From RUG626 sp964553775 (GTDB lineage Bacteria; Bacillota; Clostridia; Oscillospirales; Oscillospiraceae), in the NCBI GenBank assembly GCA_964553775.1, contig CAZKLU010000040.1:1-18807 (forward strand): a stretch of DNA of 18,807 bases. The letters are read 5' to 3'. Both the position numbers and the translations under genes were made by a program. A model generated the notes under the pieces. The model had not been told where the DNA came from. It was given only the letters and a program-made list of their open reading frames with translations, and searched no databases. Positions 6,913-14,817 of the stretch are shown piece by piece (the stretch's first letter is position 1; the number at the start of each line of letters is the position of its first letter).

Positions 6913-8673
6913 ATGAACAATAATGATATAACAAGGGACGATGTTCCGAACAATTCCGATGATTATGTTATCCCACATATAGACAAATATAAGCCCTTGA
7001 ATATGACGGGGGAGCCGAATCCGAAGGATGGAGCGGAGCCTGTCCATGACCCGAATGAGGTGTTCTCAATGGAGCCGCAGCCGGAGCCTGTTTTCAACGA
7101 GCCTGTGTATGGAGAACCGATAGAGCCGATAGGGAACATTCAAGGCGATGCGGCTCTGCCTCCGGATGAACCTGTAGATGCCTCACCCATGTTTGAGGAT
7201 CCGGAGAAAAGACGCGGTTTTCCGGAGCCTGATACTTCGGCAGTTTTTGATGGAGATAATGAGACTGAAGGCATTGAGGAGAATGATCAGGCGGGGCTGT
7301 GGAGCGAACCGTCTTATGAGAGCGCGGGTGAGGATAGTGAGACTTACACTCCGGGACGGTACGCATACGGCGCGATGAACAGCCACAACGATCCTGAAGA
7401 GGTGCCTGTTTCGGCTGATGTTCCCAGGGAGAAGCCTTCGGAGGAGCCGCGTGAGAAAAACAGAAAACTGAATTTTGCGTGCGCTGTTGCGATATGTGTT
7501 CTTCTGTCGGCTATAGTGAGCTTTATCATATCAGGTGTTGTTATCGAGAATTATAATGAAAATACCCCGCGCACTGTGGAAATACAGCACTCGATAGCAC
7601 ACACGGAAGCTTCTCAGGGAAATGTTGGGTATACAGGGGAGCCGCTTTCGGGTCATGAGATACACGAGCTTTCAAAGCAGCAGATGGTCGGAGTGAACTC
7701 TTCTGTTACGACAACTAACTATTTCGGTCAGACAACAGATACGCCTGTATCAGGTTCCGGTTTTATAATCACGAGCGACGGGTATATACTGACAAATTAC
7801 CATGTTATATCCTATGCGGCTCTGTACGATTCCAAGCTCACTGTTCTGATGTACGATGGCTCATCATACGATGCTGAAATTATAGGATATGTTGAGGATA
7901 ACGACATAGCTGTAATTAAGATACAGGCAACGGGGCTTACTCCTGTTGTCATTGGAAACTCGGACGAGATGCAGGTCGGAGATACGATTTACGCTGTCGG
8001 CAACCCTCTTGGGGAACTGACATATACGATGACAGACGGGATAGTGAGCGGTCTTGACCGTGTGATAACGACGAGAGACTCAATTACAAATCAGGATAAC
8101 GCGATGAATATGTTCCAGATAAGCGCGGCAGTCAACAGCGGAAATTCCGGAGGTCCCGTGTACAACATATACGGAGAGGTTCTGGGCATAGTTACGGCGA
8201 AATCAGCCGAATCAAATGTTGAAGGTCTTGGCTTTGCGATTCCGATAAATGACGCTATATCACTCGCTACTCAGCTTATGGAGAAGGGCTACGTCTCCGG
8301 AGCGGTTCTCGGCGTGACGGTGACAGATACGTCAAAGGCGTATTCGAGCTTTATATGCGAGTATTATGGTTATCCCGATGGGGCGTGTATATTATCCGTG
8401 GAGGAGAACTCGGCTGCTGAAAACGCCGGACTTATGACGGGTGATATAATAACCGGAGTTGATGATTCCACTATATCGTCTACAGATGAACTGAAATTAG
8501 TATTGAGAAGCTATAATCCGGGAGACAAGGCTGCGCTCAGAGTGTACCGCACTAATCAGGTGCTGAGTGAGGGCAACTATATAGAGATTGATATAGTATT
8601 TGACGCGCAGGCTCCGCAGACAGATGCAGATGCGGAGGAAAGTACTGACAGCGACATGAGTTGGTGGGAATAG
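6913..8673 (+). CDS. Membrane-anchored HtrA/DegP-like serine protease
   Basis: This 586-aa protein is a quality-control protease acting outside the membrane. Residues 1-185 form a long acidic, Pro/Glu-rich cytoplasmic tail with repeated EP dipeptides. One membrane helix follows (about 187-211). The trypsin-like domain (about 250-450) has His297 (TNYHVI), Asp331 (NDIAV) and Ser412 (NSGNSGGPV), a complete catalytic triad. A single PDZ domain follows (about 465-555), then an acidic end. HtrA-family domain order is unmistakable; the cytoplasmic tail is longer than in B. subtilis HtrA. AGGAG lies just before the ATG. Its stop codon directly abuts the next gene's ATG, so the two are co-transcribed. 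Confidence 0.92.
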   Translation: MNNNDITRDDVPNNSDDYVIPHIDKYKPLNMTGEPNPKDGAEPVHDPNEVFSMEPQPEPVFNEPVYGEPIEPIGNIQGDAALPPDEPVDASPMFEDPEKRRGFPEPDTSAVFDGDNETEGIEENDQAGLWSEPSYESAGEDSETYTPGRYAYGAMNSHNDPEEVPVSADVPREKPSEEPREKNRKLNFACAVAICVLLSAIVSFIISGVVIENYNENTPRTVEIQHSIAHTEASQGNVGYTGEPLSGHEIHELSKQQMVGVNSSVTTTNYFGQTTDTPVSGSGFIITSDGYILTNYHVISYAALYDSKLTVLMYDGSSYDAEIIGYVEDNDIAVIKIQATGLTPVVIGNSDEMQVGDTIYAVGNPLGELTYTMTDGIVSGLDRVITTRDSITNQDNAMNMFQISAAVNSGNSGGPVYNIYGEVLGIVTAKSAESNVEGLGFAIPINDAISLATQLMEKGYVSGAVLGVTVTDTSKAYSSFICEYYGYPDGACILSVEENSAAENAGLMTGDIITGVDDSTISSTDELKLVLRSYNPGDKAALRVYRTNQVLSEGNYIEIDIVFDAQAPQTDADAEESTDSDMSWWE

Positions 8674-9228
8674 ATGTCATTCTGGAGACATCTCAAGACG
8701 GTTGCGAAACACAGGCATCTTGTTATGGTTTACTGTTTCCGTGTCGGACTTTATCGGCAGGGCTTGACACACGATCTGTCCAAGTTCTCGCCGACAGAGT
8801 TCTGGACGGGTGTGAAATACTATCAGGGTATCCGAAGTCCGAACGCGGCTGAGCGGGAAGCCTGCGGGTATTCGCTCGCGTGGATGCACCACAAGGGCAG
8901 GAACAAACATCATTTTGAATACTGGACTGATGTTCCTCCGAACTCCTCAAAATACGCGCCTGTACCGATGCCGGTAAATTATTTAGTTGAGATGTGCATG
9001 GACAGGATAGCGGCGTGTAAGACGTATCTTGGAGATAAGTATACCGACAGTGCGGCAATAGATTATCTTGAAAAGAGGGAAGAGGATCCGGAAATGCACC
9101 CGGAGACTTTGAGAAAGACGAAATATATTCTAAGGATGGTCGCGGAAAAGGGCGAGGACGAGACATTCAAGTTTATAAAGAACCATGTGCTGAAGGGCGA
9201 GGAATTTGCCGATTCAGTGAGTGAATAG
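8674..9228 (+). CDS. DUF5662-like protein, coupled to htrA
   Basis: This 184-aa soluble protein resembles the uncharacterised DUF5662 family of Firmicutes; the family call is from recollection of its pattern. Conserved-looking His/Asp clusters are LTHDLSKFSPTEF (about 31-43) and HHKGRNKHHFEYW (about 72-84), which could bind a metal. There is no signal peptide or membrane span. The ATG follows the htrA TAG with no gap and no strong ribosome binding site, which suggests translational coupling. No function can be claimed, though linkage to a protease is suggestive. A start at 8661 in another frame gives a short unrelated peptide and was rejected. Confidence 0.75.
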   Translation: MSFWRHLKTVAKHRHLVMVYCFRVGLYRQGLTHDLSKFSPTEFWTGVKYYQGIRSPNAAEREACGYSLAWMHHKGRNKHHFEYWTDVPPNSSKYAPVPMPVNYLVEMCMDRIAACKTYLGDKYTDSAAIDYLEKREEDPEMHPETLRKTKYILRMVAEKGEDETFKFIKNHVLKGEEFADSVSE

Positions 9229-9231
9229 AGC

Positions 9232-9259
9232 TTCGCGGAGCTTATGTTTCGCGGAGCTT
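9232..9259 (+). repeat. Two direct copies of TTCGCGGAGCTT
   Basis: Copies at 9232-9243 and 9248-9259, just after the DUF5662 stop. Each can fold as a small AGCU/AGCU hairpin in RNA, so the pair may act as a weak transcript end for the htrA unit. The rest of 9229-9497 shows no gene; a TATAAT near 9368 has no good -35. Confidence 0.4.
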
Positions 9260-9497
9260 TGCCATATTCTGTACGCGGAAACTGTATATTGCCGACTGAA
9301 AGGCGCGTTTATTTCCGGCACGGCAGGGGAGAGGGCTGGCGTTTCATCTCGTGCCGTACAGGTATAATCAAGAGGATATTCGCGGATTCATGCTGCTTTC
9401 AGCGGCGGAAATAAAATAAAGCATTTCAGGCGTTTTCGGCTTTTTTCTCACAGTAACACAGGTTAAAATGTTATCTGAAGAAAAAGGCGGTGAGATT

Positions 9498-10112
9498 ATG
9501 TGTCGGGCAAAAAAAGAAAACCCAATGGCTGTCCGTTCAAAGAACGCGCTGTCACAGTCGCTTCTGAAGCTGCTGATTTATAAACCGTTCAGCGATATAT
9601 CAATAAGTGACATAACAAGCAGGGCAGGGCTTTCACGGCAGGCATTCTACACAAACTTTGAGCGGCGTGAGGATATATTGCTATATATGCTGCGCGGACT
9701 TTTTGAGCGGTACGGTGATGTGCTAAATGAGAGTGCGAGAGTGCCGGAGAATCTGCTTGCTGACTACTTTATATATTGGGGCGGGAATCGGGAATTTCTG
9801 AAGCTGCTGTTCCGCAGGGAACTGGGATATTTATTTGAGGACTGCAACCGAAGATTTTTTGTAGAGAACACCGACACGCTGGACAGTGTATTCAGAGCGG
9901 ACAGGTGGCAGCTTCCGTATATAAAAGCGGGCATTGCGGGCATAGCATACGAATTTGTGTATATGTGGCTCACTGAGGAGCGCGGTCTGCCCGTAGAGGT
10001 ACTGAATGACATGACGAGAAACATTCTGAATGGAGCGATATTCACGCCGCAATCCGAAGCATTGAGAAGCCATAACGCCGATGGAACCGCAAAACAAACT
10101 GAGGAAACATAA
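9498..10112 (+). CDS. TetR/AcrR-family transcriptional regulator
   Basis: This 204-aa protein has an N-terminal TetR helix-turn-helix: ISDITSRAGLSRQAFYTNF at about residues 34-52, including the typical YTNF/YxHF end of the recognition helix. A divergent helical ligand-binding domain follows (about 65-185). I chose the ATG at 9498 because AAAGGCGGTGAG sits just before it; an upstream ATG (9468) would add ten residues but lacks a site. The target is unknown. TetR regulators often control themselves or a divergent neighbour, but no divergent gene is adjacent here. Downstream lies a nested inverted repeat: GTACTC (10118-10123), TTGAAAATTTTCAA (10142-10155), GAGTAC (10158-10163). Confidence 0.85.
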   Translation: MCRAKKENPMAVRSKNALSQSLLKLLIYKPFSDISISDITSRAGLSRQAFYTNFERREDILLYMLRGLFERYGDVLNESARVPENLLADYFIYWGGNREFLKLLFRRELGYLFEDCNRRFFVENTDTLDSVFRADRWQLPYIKAGIAGIAYEFVYMWLTEERGLPVEVLNDMTRNILNGAIFTPQSEALRSHNADGTAKQTEET

Positions 10113-10261
10113 AAATTGTACTCAGAGAAAAAATATTCGGTTTGAAAATTTTCAAGAGAGTACGATTTGAAAATAAAACTTTGAAAAAATAAAAAATCTT
10201 CATGAGCTTTGAGCGTTCAGGTAAGCGATTTTGCTGATGTTTTTAATTCGGGCAAAAAAAT

Positions 10262-10284
10262 AAAGCCGAAAAACATTCGGCTTT
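10262..10284 (-). terminator. Rho-independent terminator (minus strand)
   Basis: A 9-bp stem AAAGCCGAA/TTCGGCTTT (10262-10270 with 10276-10284) and 5-nt loop, followed on the minus strand by A then seven U. It ends the 73-aa gene and faces the tetR gene. Confidence 0.8.
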
Positions 10285-10293
10285 GAATATAAA

Positions 10294-10515
10294 TCACCAC
10301 TCCTGTTTTACATCGGCTGGGTCAACCTCGTAAAAGCGCAGGTACTCATCATAATCTTTCTGTGACTGAATAAAGACTTCCTCATGGAATTTGCCGCTCA
10401 CTTTCTCCTTAAATCCGGCAACCTTCTCACCGGAGCAGATACTGGTGCGAATGACAGGGATAAGATTTTCCTTATCGTAGGGTTTCGTGGGCTTTTTGGA
10501 TTTGAAAAACAGCAT
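10294..10515 (-). CDS. Conserved small protein (73 aa)
   Basis: The ATG has AAGGAG about 10 nt upstream, a consensus-type promoter about 70 nt further up (10587-10615) and a terminator directly after the stop, so it is a complete single-gene unit. The product is hydrophilic and contains KPYDKENLIPVIRTSICSGE followed by a short VAGFKEK segment. This pattern, ending in a mixed acidic tail, resembles small uncharacterised Clostridia proteins I have seen, but I cannot name a function. One Cys is present and there is no membrane segment. The macro-domain gene upstream has its own promoter, and the two are probably separate transcripts. Confidence 0.75.
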   Translation of the reverse strand: MLFFKSKKPTKPYDKENLIPVIRTSICSGEKVAGFKEKVSGKFHEEVFIQSQKDYDEYLRFYEVDPADVKQEW

Positions 10516-10586
10516 AGCTATACACTCCTTATCTGATAGTGTCTCAAAGCTTTTACTCGGCGAACAGAAAAAGTGATGTTTCTTAC

Positions 10587-10615
10587 AGTTTACCGCAAGA
10601 GGACAGGTTTGTCAA
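10587..10615 (-). promoter_or_regulatory. Sigma-A promoter of the 73-aa gene
   Basis: On the minus strand: TTGACA (10610-10615), a 17-nt spacer, TAAACT (10587-10592). Confidence 0.75.
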
Positions 10616-10696
10616 GAAATATCGGCTGTTTTGGCACGATAATCTATTCTGAACCGCGATGATATTCCGATGTCAGCGTTGGAAGCTGCGATATGT

Positions 10697-11734
10697 TTAC
10701 CCTCCAAGAAGCGGCTGGTCGTATTGGAACAGCACCTCGTTGATGTCGAAAATATTATATCTCCCGTTGATTATGAAATACTCTACAATCACATCAAACT
10801 TGTTAGTGTGAGACAGAGCGTAGCCCGCACGTTTTAACAGGTCATTAGTCTCCTTAAGCGTAAGCTCCAAAGAAATTGCAAGCGCGAGAATTGTCGGTTT
10901 CCTCGGTGTGTAACCTTTTACGGAACGTATTTTTGAGAAGAGCTTGCGGTCAATATTAGCTTTTTTGTAAACCTCTACATCTGTCTTGCCTTTAGCGTCT
11001 ATGAGATGAAACAGCGTGTCCGAGAATGGCTCATCCAAATTGTCCATCAAGGCATTTAGATCCTTAATATTCGGTATAGCCTCTTGTTGATTCCAATGTG
11101 GCTGTGCATATTCATGCCGCTGAAAGCGACCGACAGAACCATCCATAGCATAAGATGATGGTTCCGGCGCGTTAAACGACTTGCGGAGTATTTCATGTAT
11201 GTCAACATAGTGCTGGTCTATGTAGCTTGCGACGTTTCCCATAAGCTGCTCACTGATAACAAAGGAGCGTTTATCAAAGACAGCAAGGTATACGTCCATA
11301 TCATTATCGGCTAAGAATCCCGTAATAGCGGTCGTTGCTTCACGCAAAGCCTCTTCCTTTGGATAACCATAGATGCCGCTCGAAATAAGAGGGAAAGCGA
11401 TACTTGAACACCCGTGTTTAGCTGCCAGCTTCAACGACTCGATATAAGCCGAACGGAGCAGAACAGCACATTGTTCTTTGCTCCACTGACTGTAAATGGG
11501 ACCTGCGGCGTGAATCACATATTTTGCGGGAAGAGCAAAGCCAGGAGTGATTGCCGCACCGCCGGTTTTTATCGGCGCGACACTGTCACAGGCTTTTTGC
11601 ATTTTATTCGCGCCTGCCGCTTTGAAAATAGCACCGCAAACGCCACCGCCCATAATTAAATCGGTGTTAGCAGCATTGACGATAGCATCGACTTCCATTT
11701 TTGTGATGTCCTGACGGACGATTGTAAAAGGCAT
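10697..11734 (-). CDS. Macro-domain protein with extra C-terminal domain
   Basis: This 345-aa protein has an N-terminal macro domain (about 1-165) of the O-acetyl-ADP-ribose deacetylase/YmdB type. The ADP-ribose loop is DAIVNAANTDLIMGGGVCGAI-like (from residue 16), with PLISSGIYGYP at 115-125. A linker with Pro/Gln (about 175-220) is followed by a conserved-looking helical domain (about 222-345) containing DRKLFSKIRSVKGYTPRK, an arrangement like a small DNA-binding or protein-interaction module. A single macro domain is usually ~160-180 aa, so half of this protein is something else. The macro fold predicts removal or binding of ADP-ribose; the partner is unknown. The ATG has AAGGGAG upstream and the gene has its own consensus promoter. 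Confidence 0.85.
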   Translation of the reverse strand: MPFTIVRQDITKMEVDAIVNAANTDLIMGGGVCGAIFKAAGANKMQKACDSVAPIKTGGAAITPGFALPAKYVIHAAGPIYSQWSKEQCAVLLRSAYIESLKLAAKHGCSSIAFPLISSGIYGYPKEEALREATTAITGFLADNDMDVYLAVFDKRSFVISEQLMGNVASYIDQHYVDIHEILRKSFNAPEPSSYAMDGSVGRFQRHEYAQPHWNQQEAIPNIKDLNALMDNLDEPFSDTLFHLIDAKGKTDVEVYKKANIDRKLFSKIRSVKGYTPRKPTILALAISLELTLKETNDLLKRAGYALSHTNKFDVIVEYFIINGRYNIFDINEVLFQYDQPLLGG

Positions 11735-11881
11735 AGCGAATCTCTCCCTTTGCTGTCTTGATCTGAGGTTTATTCAATGCTGAAAAGATTATCGGTTTGA
11801 AGCTTTGAAAAAAGCGTCAGAAAAGAAATCAAACAAGTATATTTTTCAACAAACATCGCTGAAATAAAACTTCCAGATGTT

Positions 11882-11910
11882 ATTATAAAACAAATATAAG
11901 AGATTGTCAA
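11882..11910 (-). promoter_or_regulatory. Consensus sigma-A promoter of the macro-domain gene
   Basis: On the minus strand: TTGACA (11905-11910), a 17-nt spacer, TATAAT (11882-11887). Both hexamers are perfect. The leader to the ATG is about 140 nt. Confidence 0.85.
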
Positions 11911-12169
11911 GCGGCATAACCGAAATCAATTCAACACACTCTCAAGCCGGACTCGATTATAAAATTGAGCAGTAAGACGAGAATAATAACCGCGTCCTTT
12001 GGCATGATAGCGTACAGGTTTTTCCCGATTCAAAGTCAGATGTAGGCTATTATGATTCAGAACTTCTGATTGTAAACTTAAATATGTGACAATGTATATC
12101 GTGAGTAAAAGATATAGTGACTCAAAGTTAAATAGCTTTTCGGATTTTCGAGTATAAAGCCTATATATC

Positions 12170-12209
12170 AATAGGGACCCATCAGCTTTTATGCCAACGG
12201 ATCCCTATT
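12170..12209. other. Imperfect hairpin in a gene-poor stretch
   Basis: AATAGGGACCC (12170-12180) pairs with GGATCCCTATT (12199-12209) with one mismatch and an 18-nt loop. There is no U-run on either side, so it is not a classic terminator. It lies past the 45-aa gene and its relic on the minus strand and may mark the end of that unit. The surrounding 11911-12221 shows no supported gene. Confidence 0.35.
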
Positions 12210-12221
12210 CTCAATATTAAA

Positions 12222-12356
12222 TTATATAGTTAAGAGCGTGCCGCAAATTCGGCGATATTTTAAGTAGAGAGGATTGAAGCAGCTCGTTTTCGTCTTTAAC
12301 GCCGAATCCCGCTCAAGTGCAGTAAATACCGTTACTTTCCGCGTGCCGTCACACAC
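12222..12356 (-). pseudogene. Possible frame-shifted continuation of the 45-aa gene
   Basis: A 44-codon frame (contains CDGTRKVTVFTALERDSALK) reads like protein but starts only at an unsupported GTG just past the 45-aa ORF. Between them, a third frame is open for a few codons. Adding one GC unit to the GCGCG run and one GT unit to the GTGTGTG run would join all three into one ~95-codon gene. That join is inference. Confidence 0.35.
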
Positions 12357-12364
12357 GTTTCAAG

Positions 12365-12502
12365 TTATCGCGCTATTCCATGGTTAAGTACATACCATGC
12401 GTAAGTCTGAAATTCGTATGCGCTCTCCGGTCTTCTGCTGTCCTTGTGGAGCGTCATATATTCGCTCCAGCTCTGTTTGATGTTAGAAAATGTTTTTGTC
12501 AT
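12365..12502 (-). CDS. Small ORF (45 aa) with strong expression signals
   Basis: The ATG at 12502 is preceded by AAGGAGG, and a TTTACA/17/TATAAT promoter lies about 95 nt upstream. The product (MTKTFSNIKQSWSEYMTLHK...) is amphipathic and aromatic-rich, ending NHGIAR. It is not a family I recognise. It is either a true small protein or the first part of a gene broken by frameshifts. Its leader contains an imperfect AGCT...CTTCA/TGAAG-AGCT fold ahead of the ribosome binding site. Confidence 0.6.
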   Translation of the reverse strand: MTKTFSNIKQSWSEYMTLHKDSRRPESAYEFQTYAWYVLNHGIAR

Positions 12503-12594
12503 AGCAAATTGCCTCCTTGATTAGCTCTTCACATCGCTTGCGCGCTGCTTGAAGCCTTAGCTCATTGCCACTCCATTTCCTCTCAACACTGCCT

Positions 12595-12623
12595 ATTATA
12601 CTCTATTCAAACCCGCTTGTAAA
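12595..12623 (-). promoter_or_regulatory. Sigma-A promoter of the 45-aa gene
   Basis: On the minus strand: TTTACA (12618-12623), a 17-nt spacer, TATAAT (12595-12600). The leader to the ATG is about 85 nt. Confidence 0.8.
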
Positions 12624-12828
12624 GAGCCTGCTTGACGAAATATACAAATTTGACCCCTCGTTTTTGTACAGGTTGCCGAAAATAATACAGTATATGGAAT
12701 TTTCAAGCCGTATACTCAGGATAGTCTCCCGATTGAAAGGGGAGGTTACGCCCAGCATAAGGTAAACTATCGGAAAACCTTCTCCGAGGAAGAAGCTATT
12801 TTCATCTCACTCTGTTATTTCTCCTTGA

Positions 12829-13017
12829 AGATACCGCAAAGAATCTTGTCATAAAAACTCATTATCTTATAATAAAGAATCAGATCATCGCGCTGCACCC
12901 GTAAGCGAAGGATTTGTAAAGCCTGAAAACCAGGCTGTGTTCAGAGAATATAAGCTGCCTTTTTCCGGCGAAGCTGATATTCAAAATAAACTGCCGCAAA
13001 ATCAATGCGCCTTCTGA
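12829..13017 (+). pseudogene. Coding-like stretch without start codon
   Basis: A 62-codon + strand frame contains ENQAVFREYKLPFSGEADIQ and looks protein-like, but it has no ATG, GTG or ribosome binding site and ends in TGA. Just beyond, a different frame continues with LSGEYLMIYDTRI, as after a frameshift. The opposite strand is also open here (12880-13095), so the call is weak. The rest of 12624-13100 shows nothing I can name. Confidence 0.25.
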
Positions 13018-13100
13018 GCGGGGAATACCTGATGATATATGATACTCGAATTTGAATTTCAGGCAGTCATAACAATAAATATGGAATTTAATCACCCTTT

Positions 13101-13132
13101 ATTGAATAAGCCTTTATTGGACTTAATTCAAT
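13101..13132 (+). promoter_or_regulatory. Hairpin touching the ribosome binding site of the TIGR04086 gene
   Basis: ATTGAATAAG (13101-13110) pairs with CTTAATTCAAT (13122-13132) with one bulged base. The stem ends directly against the GGAGG of the next gene, so it could affect translation. Confidence 0.35.
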
Positions 13133-13145
13133 GGAGGGATTTTTT

Positions 13146-13541
13146 ATGTCAAAAAAAGTACAAGTGGATAAGAACATAGTGTCGGGAATATTAGCAGGTG
13201 CTGTAATCGCACTGCTGCTGACAGTTATGCTGACACTTCTGCTAACTGTATTGGTGAGCAGCGGCAGGGTAGGGGAGGAGAGGGAGAGCGATCTGGTTGC
13301 GGTATCCGCGTTGATTGCGGCAGCAGCGGGAACGGCAGCGGCTCGGCATCGAAACAAAGGGTATGCGCTGATTGGCGGCATCTCCGTGGCTATGGTAAAC
13401 ATAATTCTCCGGCTGCTGCTTACTCTGCTTGAGGGTAAACCGCTTACGGGAGCGTTCATCTCAATATCACTTGCGACACTCGTTGGAGGTCTGGTCGCGG
13501 GACTTATAGGAGCGAGGGGCAGAAAGAGGAAAAAGAGATGA
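13146..13541 (+). CDS. TIGR04086-type membrane protein
   Basis: This 131-aa protein has four predicted membrane helices (about 12-37, 49-66, 73-94, 103-121) and a basic KKVQVDK start and RGRKRKKR end. Size, topology and the neighbourhood of sporulation genes fit the TIGR04086/DUF3792 family of Clostridia and Bacilli, of unknown function. I chose the ATG at 13146 because GGAGG lies 8 nt before it; the ATG at 13131 overlaps that site and would add five residues. A short TGATTAC/GTAATCA hairpin (13539-13557) overlaps the stop. Confidence 0.75.
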   Translation: MSKKVQVDKNIVSGILAGAVIALLLTVMLTLLLTVLVSSGRVGEERESDLVAVSALIAAAAGTAAARHRNKGYALIGGISVAMVNIILRLLLTLLEGKPLTGAFISISLATLVGGLVAGLIGARGRKRKKR

Positions 13542-13733
13542 TTACAATTCGTAATCAGAAGTGTAATATGTAATTTTTCCCATGATTACCTATATCTTGA
13601 GAATATTACAAAGCGAAAGCCTAAATATGCAAGGTGACGGAGAAATCGGGTAAAATCGAGGTTGTCGGGTTGCTTAGTTTACATAATGTAGTTGACATAA
13701 GATTCGGCATAATCACGAATTTTCAAAAAACCC

Positions 13734-13762
13734 TTGAAACCCTGGAAGAGTTGTGATATTAT
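13734..13762 (+). promoter_or_regulatory. Sigma-A-type promoter upstream of the spoIIM-like gene
   Basis: TTGAAA (13734-13739), a 17-nt spacer, TATTAT (13757-13762). The leader is about 200 nt. An inverted repeat CATAATCAC/GTGATATTATG overlaps the -10, suggesting an operator. The rest of 13558-13920 holds no gene. Confidence 0.55.
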
Positions 13763-13921
13763 GTATATAGTTCATATAGATACCATATTGTTAAGGAATT
13801 ATTTAACATTCTACGGGAAAATCCCCGAAAATTGGAAGACCATACCCGCTTTTCGTACTGTATTTGACGCGGGATTTGGCGTCTCACACCAAAGTGACAT
13901 AAAATGACATATAAACGGCTT

Positions 13922-13950
13922 TCATATTTTGAGGAAGCTGTTCATAGAGT
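13922..13950 (+). promoter_or_regulatory. Sigma-E-like promoter match before the spoIIM-like gene
   Basis: TCATATT (13922-13928), a 14-nt spacer, CATAGAGT (13943-13950). This matches the sigma-E pattern KMATATT-14-CATACANT at all but one position. B. subtilis spoIIM is sigma-E dependent. However, a start about 7 nt after the -10 would fall within the ribosome binding site (13955-13963), leaving too short a leader, so the match may be chance. Confidence 0.35.
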
Positions 13951-13967
13951 AGCAGAGGGTGAGGCGA

Positions 13968-14597
13968 ATGAACGACAGGGGAGAGCTTAGACATTTCAGC
14001 TCATCAGCGGTGAGGTTAATAGTTCCCGCAGTCTGCGGGATATGCTTTGTGCTGGGTTCCTTTGCGGCACTTGCGCGGGGGAGTACAGATACATCTATCG
14101 AGTCTGTGTCAGAGTATATAATGCTCTACAAACAATCTCTTGCCAACGCCGGCACAATTACCGTTGATGTTGCCGATATTTTCTTTCAGCTTTTTTTATT
14201 TTCGGCTCTCTCGTTTCTGTCAGGCTTTTCGATACTTGGCGTAATTACTATTCCAACGCTGATGTTCGTGAAGGGATTTCTGATAACTTATGTTTCGGCT
14301 GAGCTTTTGTCCTGCTGCGGAGCGGAATATCCGGCGGTTGTGCTGCTTCTGGTGGGTATAGACGCGGCGGTTGCGGTACCTTGCTTTTTCGCGGTTTCGT
14401 CTGCCGCGCTGGAAACATCGCGTTCTCTTTTGAAAACAGTTGCACAAGGATTGCCATGTGAGATGTGTTATAACAGAGCGTATTTTTTGCGTTTCGCTTT
14501 CATCGCGCTTGTGATACTGGTGTTTGCTTTTATTAAAAAGTTCATGCTGGAACAATTTATTATAGATGCTTTTTCTCTATGTACTCGCGAACCGTAG
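13968..14597 (+). CDS. SpoIIM-like sporulation membrane protein
   Basis: This 209-aa polytopic membrane protein has a first helix at about 15-36, then paired helices (about 70-95 and 97-118, with a GVITIPTLMFVKGFLI segment typical of the SpoIIM middle part), more at about 122-150, and a last one at about 172-192 near the C-terminus. SpoIIM joins SpoIID and SpoIIP in the septal peptidoglycan machinery that drives engulfment. Overall similarity is modest. Gene order supports the call: spoIIM lies just ahead of xerD in B. subtilis as well. ATG 13968 is chosen over GTG 13959 because GAGGGTGAG precedes it. A general uncharacterised membrane protein is the alternative. Confidence 0.55.
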   Translation: MNDRGELRHFSSSAVRLIVPAVCGICFVLGSFAALARGSTDTSIESVSEYIMLYKQSLANAGTITVDVADIFFQLFLFSALSFLSGFSILGVITIPTLMFVKGFLITYVSAELLSCCGAEYPAVVLLLVGIDAAVAVPCFFAVSSAALETSRSLLKTVAQGLPCEMCYNRAYFLRFAFIALVILVFAFIKKFMLEQFIIDAFSLCTREP

Positions 14598-14654
14598 CGT
14601 TTGAAGCCGTATTTTATAATTGCGGCGCGTGACTTTGGGAAGCTTCAAACAGCT
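14596..14654 (+). repeat. Long inverted repeat between the spoIIM-like gene and xerD
   Basis: AGCGTTTGAAGC (14596-14607) pairs with GCTTCAAACAGCT (14642-14654), 12 bp with one bulge, around a 34-nt loop. It overlaps the stop codon and is not followed by a U-run, so it is more likely an RNA-stability or processing element than a terminator. The rest of 14655-14817 has only a small GCGGA/TCCGC hairpin. Confidence 0.45.
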
Positions 14655-14817
14655 ATGAATTTGCAAAAACAAAACAGGACTTTTGACGGTCTTTCCGTTG
14701 AAGATATATAATTCATAAATATTTTATGCGCGGATCAGCTCCGCAAAAATTATCGCAAAATGTTCAAAGCTGAAAATCTATGCGGCTTTGGGTATAACTT
14801 TCAGGGAGGTTATTTTG

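Noticed and set aside
9468..9497. Earlier ATG for the TetR regulator
   Set aside because: No ribosome binding site before it, whereas AAAGGCGGTGAG precedes the ATG at 9498.
11926..12171. An 81-codon minus-strand frame upstream of the macro-domain promoter
   Set aside because: TTG start without a ribosome binding site, and composition unlike the genes here.
12565..12765. A 66-codon + strand frame
   Set aside because: It runs over the strong minus-strand promoter of the 45-aa gene and has no ribosome binding site.
12880..13095. A 71-codon minus-strand frame
   Set aside because: GTG start without proper ribosome binding site; the + strand frame over the same bases looks more protein-like, and neither is firm.
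14700..14730. Possible dif site in AT-rich DNA before xerD
   Set aside because: It does not match the two 11-bp arms of Firmicutes dif, and dif is expected far from an origin.
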